6,082 nucleotides of DNA, taken from assembly GCA_003484235.1 (NCBI GenBank), contig DNDP01000254.1:1-6082 (forward strand). The letters run 5' to 3'. This document shows, in pieces, positions 1 through 5,467 of the stretch. The DNA comes from Verrucomicrobiales bacterium. Lineage in GTDB: Bacteria > Verrucomicrobiota > Verrucomicrobiia > Limisphaerales > RI-55. Each line of letters opens with the position of its first letter. The first letter of the stretch is position 1. The notes beneath the pieces were generated by a model that saw only the letters and a list, made by a program, of their open reading frames with translations, had not been told where the DNA came from and searched no databases. A program made the position numbers and the translations under genes.

Positions 1-307
1 CTTGTGCCAGGGCGTCAAAGACGCCCTGCCCCTCGGTGTAGCTGTCAATCTTCAACGGTGTTGCCCGCCACCAGGTGAGGCTGAAGAGCCCATTGCTCTC
101 TTCAGCATATTTCATGAGGAATTTCAGCTCCAAACGATTGGTCTTGGTCCTTCCGTTCTGCGTCTTGATGACCTCGGACCGGTCCACGACTGTGAACACC
201 AAGTTCGAGGACCAGCCTGCGTCGAAAGCATCGGCCGCCGCCCTGACATCGGGCGCACCGAAGCAGATGGCGGCGAGCAAGGCGCAGCACAGTCGTGATT
301 CCCTCAT
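1..307 (-). CDS. Unrecognised secreted protein, N-terminal part only
   Basis: An open frame runs on the minus strand from an ATG at 307-305 off the left edge, giving about 102 residues and no stop. I do not recognise the family. Residues 1-25 look like a Sec signal peptide: Arg near the start, then the hydrophobic run C-C-A-L-L-A-A-I-C-F-G-A, then a small-residue stretch R-A-A-A-D-A where signal peptidase I could cut. The Cys residues do not fit a lipobox, so a lipoprotein is unlikely. The visible mature part (A-F-D-A-G-W-S-S-N-L-V-F-T-V-V and onward) alternates hydrophobic and polar residues, as in a beta-rich exported protein, and contains a T-W-W-R segment near residue 80. There is no convincing Shine-Dalgarno before the ATG. 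It is the last of the co-oriented minus-strand genes and lies downstream of a structured non-coding stretch. That it is a real gene is supported by the signal peptide and the uninterrupted frame; its function cannot be told from this part. Confidence 0.6.
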   Translation of the reverse strand, partial: MRESRLCCALLAAICFGAPDVRAAADAFDAGWSSNLVFTVVDRSEVIKTQNGRTKTNRLELKFLMKYAEESNGLFSLTWWRATPLKIDSYTEGQGVFDALAQ

Positions 308-352
308 AGGATGGCGGCGACGCTAGCTACAGTGGACTCGACCGTAAAGTGC

Positions 353-386
353 GGAGACGAACGTTGTCGAAAGACAACGAGCGTCC
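353..386 (-). repeat. Strong inverted repeat (hairpin) in leader of left-edge gene
   Basis: On the plus strand CGTTGTC (362-368) and GACAACG (373-379) form a perfect 7-bp stem around a GAAA loop; the minus-strand RNA would carry TTTC in the loop. The stem can be extended outward past a 2x2 internal loop (360-361 against 380-381) by pairing GGAGACG (353-359, with a two-base bulge) to CGTCC (382-386), for about 12 pairs in all. It ends 46 bp upstream of the ATG at 307. There is no U-tract on either side, so a leader structure, a protein-binding site or a factor-assisted terminator are all possible. Confidence 0.5.
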
Positions 387-393
387 GGTTTCA

Positions 394-418
394 GCTCGAC
401 CAACCCAGTAGATCGAGC
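394..418. repeat. Inverted repeat, 6-bp arms
   Basis: GCTCGA (394-399) and TCGAGC (413-418) are perfect inverted copies separated by 13 bp. Alone this could arise by chance in GC-rich DNA; it is listed because it sits directly between two other hairpins. Confidence 0.3.
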
Positions 419-421
419 CGG

Positions 422-434
422 GCCGGAGGCCGGC
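422..434. repeat. GC-rich hairpin GCCGG-AGG-CCGGC
   Basis: GCCGG (422-426) and CCGGC (430-434) form a perfect 5-bp stem around AGG. Read on the minus strand, the surrounding segment (GGAGCGCCGGCCTCCGGC, 422-439) has the look of the short GC-rich intergenic palindromes that are often dispersed in GC-rich genomes. Whether it is repeated elsewhere in this genome cannot be seen from one window. Confidence 0.35.
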
Positions 435-438
435 GCTC

Positions 439-463
439 CAGCAGGTTGACGATCCAGCTGCTG
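439..463. repeat. Inverted repeat CAGCAG / CTGCTG
   Basis: CAGCAG (439-444) and CTGCTG (458-463) are perfect inverted copies around a 13-bp spacer. It is the last of four consecutive inverted repeats and starts 15 bp downstream (minus-strand sense) of the SGNH remnant's stop, where a transcript end would be expected. It has no T-run. Confidence 0.3.
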
Positions 464-478
464 CGGATGCGACCGTGT

Positions 479-724
479 CTACAAGCCAAGTTGATTGGGG
501 GTCGGCTCGATCGCCTTGGCCCAGCGTTGGTAGCCGGCTTCGCCCAGATACCGGAAGTCGGGAATCATCTCCTTGCTGAGTGAACCGTCGGTTTCAAGGA
601 ATGCGTCATTGATGTCGAGGCAGTGCACGCGCTCTCCGTCGGCCATCCGGCGAATGCGCTGGTTGATTTGAAATCTGAACAAGGCTCCGTTCATCGACCT
701 GAGCTGAAGCCAGCTGCGATCCAT
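479..724 (-). pseudogene. Orphan C-terminal remnant of an SGNH/GDSL esterase
   Basis: The frame runs from an ATG at 724 to TAG at 481-479 (81 codons), with an in-frame TGA directly before the ATG. From Ile20 to the end (about nt 667-479) it aligns without gaps to the last 62 residues of the sulfatase-SGNH fusion at 2151-4325, with 42 of 62 identical by hand count, and both end in Q-L-G-L then TAG. Residues 1-19 match poorly. The nucleophile block (GDS), the Gly block and the GTN block are all absent. Of the closing D-x-x-H pair, Asp56 remains but the catalytic His is Tyr59 (TAT at 550-548, against CAC in the fusion). It cannot be a working esterase. Many synonymous sites differ from the fusion, so it is not a fresh copy. 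It starts 49 bp after the propeller gene, in the same direction. It is most simply the tail of a former second SGNH gene; a translated small protein with another role is less likely. Confidence 0.75.
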
Positions 725-773
725 TCAGCCCACTGGGTTAAGCCCCCGGGCAGAGCCAGTTTTCAGTTCGCCC

Positions 774-2129
774 TCAACGTTCGTTCGCAAGGCAGTACAG
801 ATGCTTGTCACCGCGCAGGTACATTTCGTTGCCAACGATGGCGGGCGACGCATGGAACGTCTCGTCCAGTTGGTTGACCGCCAGCACGTTGATTTCTTTG
901 CCACGCTGAAGCACGACCATCCGGCCTTCCTCGCTGAGCAGATAGATCCGGTCTGCTGCCCCAACCGGCGAGGCACTGAAATTGAGAACGCCAGGCAGGC
1001 GATGTTTGAGATAATGCTGGGTTCCATCAACGGCGGCCAGGCAGGAGAAGAAACTTCGGTCTTCCAGGAGATAGATTTCATCGCCCCAAAGCATCGGACA
1101 GGGCACGTAAGGCGTCCCCCGATCGAGTGACCATCGTATGCTGTTGCTTTCGCTCAAATCGCCGCGCTGCCCCAGGACAATCGCGTGGAGCGTATCCTTG
1201 GCGTAACCACTGGTCGCGAATACCATTCCGTGTCCCACCGCCGGCATGGGGATCGCACCCTCGCTCTGTCCGCGACATTGCCAGAGCAGTTCACCCGTAG
1301 CCAGGTCGTAGCATCTAACCGCCTTGCCGTTGACGACCACCTGTTGCCTGCCTTCATGCGTGAAAATGCGGGGAGTGCTCCAGTTGGATGTCTCTTCGCG
1401 ATCCTGTCTCCACAGTTCCTTTCCTGTCCGTTTATCGATTGCCGCCACATATGACTGCAATTCGTGATCGACAACGATCACCAGCGTGTTACCGGAAAGC
1501 GCGGGCGAGCTCCCTTCACCCAGTGAATCCTCGATCGCCTGCGGTTCGGGGTCCTTCTTCCAGACCAGCCGGCCGTCGAAGTCGTGGCAATAGAGCCCAA
1601 ACGAACCAAAATACGAAAAAACATGCCGGCCATCCGTCATCGGAGACGCCGAGGCAAACCCGCCCTTGCGATGATGACCTTGATGCGGCATCGCTTCGTG
1701 GACGGTCTTCATCCAAAGTTGCTCCCCGTTGGTCCTGTCAATGCAGAGGATGACGAATCTCTGCGGCTTCCACGAACCGATCACATGGGGATGCTCGTTG
1801 ATTCTCGGTGTCCCTTTCGGAATAACGTCGGGAACGGGCATCTCCTGGTCCAGGGCAATGGCCGAGAGCAGAAAAATCCGATCCCTCCAAATGATCGGGG
1901 TCGCCCATCCGGCGCCGGGGACCGCAGTCTTCCATTTGATATTCTCCGTTTCACTCCAGTTGATGGGAGGATCCGAATGGGCCGCGACACCGTTCCAGTT
2001 GGGTCCACGCCACTGCGGCCAGTATTTCGAAGATTCCGAGGTCGCTTCGGCTCCTGCAGCCGCGGGCACCACCGCGGCGTGAGCCAGCAACATCACGCCA
2101 GTCAGCGTGATTGAAATACGTGACTTCAT
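774..2129 (-). CDS. Secreted PQQ-like beta-propeller repeat protein
   Basis: This 451-aa protein belongs to the PQQ-like/BamB-like beta-propeller class. Residues 1-28 are a Sec signal peptide (K-S-R, a hydrophobic core ending L-L-A-H-A-A-V-V, then A-A-A-G-A-E-A). The mature start has W-P-Q-W-R-G-P-N (37-44), a frequent opening of exported propeller proteins in Planctomycetota and Verrucomicrobiota, followed by I-K-W-K near 64 and W-A-T-P-I-I near 75. Typical blade motifs recur: C-I-D-R-T-N-G-E-Q-L-W (129-139), D-F-D-G-R-L-V-W (183-190), A-I-D-K-R-T-G-K-E-L-W (230-240) and Y-D-L-A-T-G-E-L-L-W (274-283), with later blades to the C-terminus (Y-L-R-G-D-K-H-L-Y-C-L). There is no dehydrogenase or kinase domain, so this is a bare propeller, probably a binding or scaffold protein; PQQ binding itself is not shown. 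The start fits the signal peptide, but no clear Shine-Dalgarno precedes it. It begins 21 bp after the sulfatase-esterase stop, so co-transcription is likely. Confidence 0.9.
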   Translation of the reverse strand: MKSRISITLTGVMLLAHAAVVPAAAGAEATSESSKYWPQWRGPNWNGVAAHSDPPINWSETENIKWKTAVPGAGWATPIIWRDRIFLLSAIALDQEMPVPDVIPKGTPRINEHPHVIGSWKPQRFVILCIDRTNGEQLWMKTVHEAMPHQGHHRKGGFASASPMTDGRHVFSYFGSFGLYCHDFDGRLVWKKDPEPQAIEDSLGEGSSPALSGNTLVIVVDHELQSYVAAIDKRTGKELWRQDREETSNWSTPRIFTHEGRQQVVVNGKAVRCYDLATGELLWQCRGQSEGAIPMPAVGHGMVFATSGYAKDTLHAIVLGQRGDLSESNSIRWSLDRGTPYVPCPMLWGDEIYLLEDRSFFSCLAAVDGTQHYLKHRLPGVLNFSASPVGAADRIYLLSEEGRMVVLQRGKEINVLAVNQLDETFHASPAIVGNEMYLRGDKHLYCLANER

Positions 2130-2150
2130 AACGAGTTCGACCGCTTCAGG

Positions 2151-4325
2151 CTACAAACCGAGTTGTTTGAGCGACGGCTCGATGGCGTCCGCCCAGCGCT
2201 GGTAACCGGCGGGGCTCAGGTGCAGGTAGTCCGGCATAATCTCCTTCGAGAGCGTGCCGTCCGCCTCGAGAAAACTTCCGCTGAGGTCGAGGTAATGGAC
2301 GCGGTCGCCGTCGGCGAACCGGCGGATCCGCTGGTTGATGCCAAGGTTGTTCAGCCGGCCCGGATCGAACGGCGACTGGCCGCGCGGGAAGACGCCGAGC
2401 AGCAGCACCTTGGTCTGCGGCGATTTCTCGGCCAGCAGTTCGAGGATGCGTTTCACCCCGGCCGCCACTTCTTCCGGGTCCTGCATCGAGTGGCCGGTGT
2501 TGTTGGTGCCGATCATCACGACGGCCGCCTTCGGCCGGTTCGGCCCCATCTGGTTGTAGTTCAGCCGCCAGATGACGTGCTCGGTGCGGTCGCCGCTGAA
2601 CCCGAGGTTGAGCGCCTTGCGCGGCGCGTAACGCTCGGCCCAGATCTCCTTGCCGGCGCCTTCCCAGCCCTGCGTGATCGAGTCGCCGATGAACACCAGC
2701 TCGAAGCCGCCCTCCCGCGCCTGCTCGCGCTTGGCGCGGTCCCGTTGCTTCCACCAGTCCTCGTCACCGCGGGTGGCGGGGATCACGGCGAAGTTCACGT
2801 CGTAGAATTTCTTCAGGTCGCGATGCCGCTGCTGGAGGCCGGCGAGGATCGGCTGGTGGGCCGGATCGGCGTGCAGGCTCTTCATTTCCTGCGGGTCTTT
2901 CTCGAGGTCGAAGAGCTGCCATTCGCGGGTGCGGGGGAAGAAGAAGGCCTTGTAGCGCTCGGTGCGCACGCCGTCGTGCTGGGCGACCTCATGCACCGCG
3001 TCGTTCTCGTAATAGGAGTAATAGATCGCGTCGCGCCACCCGGCGGGCGCCCGGCCTTCGCCGCGCAGGACCGGGAGGATGCTGCGGCCCTGGATTTCCG
3101 GCGGGGCGGGCAAGCCGGCCATTTCGAGAAACGTCGGGGCGTAGTCGATGTTCTGGATCAGCGCGCGCGATTCGGTGCCGGCCTTGATCTTGCCCGGCCA
3201 GCGGATGAGAAAGGGCATCTTGAGCGATTCCTCGAACATCCACCGCTTGTCGTACCAGCCGTGTTCGCCGAGGTAGAATCCCTGATCGCTCGAGTAGATG
3301 ACGACCGTGTTTTCGGCCAGGCCGCTTTCGTCGAGGTAATCGAGCAGCCGCCCGACACTGTCGTCGACCGCCTGCACGCTGCCGAGGTAGTCGTGCATGT
3401 AGCGCTGGTATTTCCAGCGGGTGACATCGTCCTTGGCCAGCTTGCCCGCCTTCATGTCGGCGATGAACTTCTGGTTCTCCGGTCCGTAGTAGGCGTCCCA
3501 GGTCGCCCGCTGTTCGGCGTTCATCCGCGCGTATTCACCCATGCTCAAGCCGCCGCGGAAGTGTTCGGGAAACTGGTTCTCGCCCTGAAACTTCATGTCG
3601 TGTCCCCAGAAGAAATCGTTGGCGATGGTCATCTCCTGTTCCTGAAGGAGCTTCGAGCGGCCGGCGTAATCGTCGAACAACGTCTCGGGCTCGGGGATCG
3701 TGCCCAGCTTGTATCTGCCGAAGTGTCGGGGATGCGGCGACCAGTCGCGGTGCGGCGCCTTGTGCTGGGCCATCAGAACAAAGGGTTTGGCGGGATCGCG
3801 ACCGGATTTGAGCCATTCCACGGCCAGGTCGGTGGTGATGTCCGTAACGTAGCCAGTGTAACGCCTCCGCTTGCCATCCATCTGGATGAGGTCGGGGTTG
3901 TAGTAGCTGCCCTGGCCGGGGAGGATTTCCCAGTAGTTGAAACCGGTCGGATCGGTCTCGAGGTGCCACTTGCCGATGACGGCGGTCTGGTACCCGGCCT
4001 TCTGCAATTCCTTCGGAAAAGTCCACTGCGAACCGTCGAAGCGGTCGCCGTTGCGCCGAAAGCCGTTCACGTGGCTGTGCTTGCCGGTGAGGATGTTCGC
4101 GCGGGAGGGGCCGCAGATCGAATTCGCGCAGAAGGAATTGCGGAACAGCATCCCCTCGCGGGCAATACGGTCGATGTTGGGCGTCTGGTTGAGCTTCGAG
4201 CCGTAGGCACCGATCGCCTGCAGCGCGTGATCGTCCGAGAAGATGAAAAGGATGTTCGGTTGCTTCTGGGCGGCGGTCAGCGGCAGCGACAGCATGGCCA
4301 GGAGGAGGCAGACGAGGCGTTTCAT
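2151..4325 (-). CDS. Secreted S1 sulfatase fused to SGNH/GDSL esterase
   Basis: This is a 724-aa two-domain enzyme. I chose the ATG at 4325 because it begins a clean signal peptide (K-R-L-V-C-L-L-L-A-M-L, ending about L-T-A-A-Q); in-frame starts at 4349 (ATG) and 4361 (TTG) would place polar residues before it. Residues about 23-510 are a formylglycine-dependent S1 sulfatase: S-D-D metal ligands (Asp31/32), Cys71 in C-G-P-S-R followed by A-N-I-L-T-G, G-K-W-H (Lys119, His121), Q-H-K-A-P-H (His188, His192), and S-S-D-Q-G (Asp347, Gln348) with L-G-E-H and D-K-R after it. The pattern resembles N-acetylglucosamine-6-sulfatase/mucin-desulfating enzymes; substrate is inferred only. Residues about 519-724 are a PAF-acetylhydrolase-like SGNH domain: Ser549 in G-D-S-I-T, Gly575 in N-L-G-F, Asn608 in G-T-N-N, Asp699 and His702 in D-Y-L-H. 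All catalytic positions of both halves are present, so de-sulfation plus de-acylation of an exported glycan is plausible. The usual S1 sulfatase is about 450-550 aa; the excess is the esterase. A maturase must be encoded elsewhere. Confidence 0.93.
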   Translation of the reverse strand: MKRLVCLLLAMLSLPLTAAQKQPNILFIFSDDHALQAIGAYGSKLNQTPNIDRIAREGMLFRNSFCANSICGPSRANILTGKHSHVNGFRRNGDRFDGSQWTFPKELQKAGYQTAVIGKWHLETDPTGFNYWEILPGQGSYYNPDLIQMDGKRRRYTGYVTDITTDLAVEWLKSGRDPAKPFVLMAQHKAPHRDWSPHPRHFGRYKLGTIPEPETLFDDYAGRSKLLQEQEMTIANDFFWGHDMKFQGENQFPEHFRGGLSMGEYARMNAEQRATWDAYYGPENQKFIADMKAGKLAKDDVTRWKYQRYMHDYLGSVQAVDDSVGRLLDYLDESGLAENTVVIYSSDQGFYLGEHGWYDKRWMFEESLKMPFLIRWPGKIKAGTESRALIQNIDYAPTFLEMAGLPAPPEIQGRSILPVLRGEGRAPAGWRDAIYYSYYENDAVHEVAQHDGVRTERYKAFFFPRTREWQLFDLEKDPQEMKSLHADPAHQPILAGLQQRHRDLKKFYDVNFAVIPATRGDEDWWKQRDRAKREQAREGGFELVFIGDSITQGWEGAGKEIWAERYAPRKALNLGFSGDRTEHVIWRLNYNQMGPNRPKAAVVMIGTNNTGHSMQDPEEVAAGVKRILELLAEKSPQTKVLLLGVFPRGQSPFDPGRLNNLGINQRIRRFADGDRVHYLDLSGSFLEADGTLSKEIMPDYLHLSPAGYQRWADAIEPSLKQLGL

Positions 4326-4370
4326 GGAGGGAGAAATAGGCCAAGACATCGAATCGCTCAATCGGATTAT

Positions 4371-5105
4371 TCAGACTTCCCTGCCGCCGGGCGGCGTTTG
4401 CCCGACGTCGCCTTCCTGCCTTTCCGACTCTAATCGAACGGTGTCACCGGCGTTCTCGAACGTAATGTAGAGAAAATAGAACGCTATCAGCGCTGGATAG
4501 CTCCATCCCATGTGCGACTTGAACAGGATGTTGAAGAACCAGTTCTGATCGATATACATCCAGGTGGCGTACAGAGTTGCCAGGAACAGAAAGAAGGAGA
4601 GCACGGTCAGGCTGACTGCCCAGCGCGGGCGATCCAACCGGGCGAGACACCATGCGATCAGAAATGCCGCCACGTTAGTCGAGTTGAAGATCGCCAGATC
4701 TCGCACCAGGGCCGCCATCGTATCGTCGAAAGCGGTCGCGATGGATCGCTTGAAACCGGCAATTCGATCGGCGATCCGGACGTCCGCATCCAACTTCTGG
4801 GCTGACGCGGCCCCGGCGGTCACGGCCTCGCGAACATAGCGGATGCGGTTCCGGCGAAACTCAATCAGCTCGGCCTCGATCTTCTCACGTTGTCGGTCGG
4901 GCAGGAACTTCGCCACGATGGGGTTGGCCAGCTGCGATTCCAGGTTGGCGGCCGCCCGTTCGGACTGTTTCGCGGCGTGTTCGCAGGCAAAATCCTCCGC
5001 CAGACTGCGAACGTAATCCTTGGCGAAGAAGGAAACCCCGAGGCTGATGGAAAAAAGCATGGCCCCGGTCAGGAAGAACCGCAGCAGAAACCAGTTTGCG
5101 ATCAT
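4371..5105 (-). CDS. Four-helix membrane protein of unknown function
   Basis: This 244-aa protein is not one I recognise. The hydrophobic segments lie at about residues 6-27, 138-156, 162-184 and 201-219. Between helices 1 and 2 is a roughly 110-residue charged, Ala-rich, largely helical stretch (S-E-R-A-A-A-N-L-E-S and E-K-I-E-A-E-L-I-E-F-R-R are good amphipathic or coiled-coil candidates). The positive-inside rule (Arg9; A-R-L-D-R-P-R-W after helix 2; Arg-containing C-terminal tail) places both ends in the cytoplasm and the long helical loop outside, perhaps as a sensor or stalk. The last 25 residues are polar and Gly/Pro-rich. It is the first gene of the minus-strand group, 45 bp before the sulfatase-esterase start, and its start region faces the antitoxin gene. 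The ATG at 5105 directly opens the first membrane helix; the Shine-Dalgarno is weak or absent. The frame is surely coding; a role in signalling or transport linked to the sulfatase would be only inference. Confidence 0.8.
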   Translation of the reverse strand: MIANWFLLRFFLTGAMLFSISLGVSFFAKDYVRSLAEDFACEHAAKQSERAAANLESQLANPIVAKFLPDRQREKIEAELIEFRRNRIRYVREAVTAGAASAQKLDADVRIADRIAGFKRSIATAFDDTMAALVRDLAIFNSTNVAAFLIAWCLARLDRPRWAVSLTVLSFFLFLATLYATWMYIDQNWFFNILFKSHMGWSYPALIAFYFLYITFENAGDTVRLESERQEGDVGQTPPGGREV

Positions 5106-5113
5106 TCGAGATC

Positions 5114-5143
5114 AGTATCCGGCCCGAAGGCGAGAAGTTGCAA
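5114..5143 (-). promoter_or_regulatory. Possible promoter of the membrane-protein gene
   Basis: On the minus strand TTGCAA (5143-5138) and GATACT (5119-5114) are separated by 18 bp; each matches four of six sigma-70 consensus bases. Transcription from it would begin almost at the ATG (5105), giving a near-leaderless message, which would agree with the missing Shine-Dalgarno. The match is weak and could be chance. Confidence 0.2.
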
Positions 5144-5225
5144 CAAACTCCGGCGTGGCCCGCAAGAGGGGGCCGTGAAGGCAGCGTGACCAAGTCAAAA
5201 TCACTGGTTGAACTGCTCCGAATGC

Positions 5226-5242
5226 GGCGGCAGACTTCCGCC
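5226..5242. promoter_or_regulatory. Inverted repeat abutting the antitoxin start
   Basis: GGCGG (5226-5230) and CCGCC (5238-5242) are perfect inverted arms around a 7-bp spacer, ending directly before the ATG at 5243. In toxin-antitoxin operons such palindromes near the start often serve as operator for the antitoxin. As RNA it would form a small hairpin over the ribosome-binding region. The arms are short and GC-rich, so chance is possible. Confidence 0.25.
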
Positions 5243-5467
5243 ATGGGATTGGCCGAACTGAAGGCACGCATTCAACAATTGGGGCCGGCTGACCGGATGG
5301 AGGTCGCCGCCCTGCTTGACAGATTATATCTGGACGAACCCGAAGGTCCGCTGTCCGACGAATGGCGCGAGGAGCTTCGGCAACGCAGTGATCAATTGGA
5401 CCACGGTGAGGTGGCACTGGTTCCCTGGGAGTCGGTGCGAAACGAACTGGGCGATGGTTGTCTGTGA
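5243..5467 (+). CDS. Putative type II antitoxin (addiction module protein)
   Basis: This 74-aa protein resembles the short addiction-module antitoxins that pair with RelE/ParE toxins (Unstab_antitox-like). The N-terminal half is a helix (A-E-L-K-A-R-I-Q-Q-L-G-P-A-D-R-M-E-V) followed by A-A-L-L-D-R-L-Y-L. The C-terminal half shows the family signature L-S-D-E-W-R-E-E-L (37-45), then Q-L-D-H-G-E-V-A-L-V-P-W-E-S-V-R (51-66), matching the usual E-I-D-x-G-x-V-x-x-I-P-W-E-E-V pattern. The ATG at 5243 gives the usual family length. Upstream in-frame starts at 5222 (ATG) and 5186 (GTG, with AAGG five bases before it) would add 7 or 19 residues; the GTG has the better Shine-Dalgarno, so the start is uncertain. 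It overlaps the toxin start by 4 bp. Its likely role is to bind and neutralise the toxin and, with it, to repress its own operon; both are inferred from the family. Confidence 0.8.
   Translation: MGLAELKARIQQLGPADRMEVAALLDRLYLDEPEGPLSDEWREELRQRSDQLDHGEVALVPWESVRNELGDGCL

Larger units (their letters stand above)
308..478. other. Non-coding stretch with clustered inverted repeats
   Basis: These 171 bp lie between the stop of the SGNH remnant and the start of the left-edge gene. I see no convincing coding sequence on either strand. Four inverted repeats follow one another without overlap: 353-386, 394-418, 422-434 and 439-463. None is followed by a T-run on either strand, so none is a textbook intrinsic terminator. 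For minus-strand transcription this stretch would be the 3' trailer of the SGNH remnant and the 5' leader of the left-edge gene. Confidence 0.6.

Noticed and set aside
724..763. Possible further SGNH ghost just upstream of the remnant (minus-strand frame reading G-L-T-Q-W-A-E-W-I)
   Set aside because: It faintly recalls the G-Y-Q-R-W-A-D-A-I ending of the esterase, but the match is only a few residues in a short frame and is not above chance.
725..773. Terminator between the propeller gene and the SGNH remnant
   Set aside because: Only short GC runs (CCCGGG and a 3-bp GGG/CCC pairing) are present, without a stable stem or a T-run.
1584..2114. Plus-strand open frame of 176 codons opposite the propeller gene
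   Set aside because: It is rich in Arg, Pro and Gly with no recognisable motif, and lies wholly opposite a well-supported coding sequence.
4323..4340. GGAGG-type sequence next to the sulfatase-esterase start
   Set aside because: It lies on the plus strand, so the message itself reads CTCCCTCC before the ATG and cannot pair with the anti-Shine-Dalgarno sequence. No plus-strand gene uses it either.
4326..4370. Promoter-like pair TTGAGC / TATTTC with 17-bp spacing before the sulfatase-esterase start (minus strand)
   Set aside because: The second box matches only three of six consensus bases and would place the transcript start at or past the ATG; read-through from the upstream gene is simpler.
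2163..4433. Very long plus-strand open frame (756 codons) opposite the sulfatase-esterase gene
   Set aside because: Its translation is low-complexity (rich in Val, Ala, Arg, Asp, Leu) with no domain motifs, and it mirrors a gene with full catalytic motifs. It is the expected antisense frame of a gene with strong third-position GC bias.
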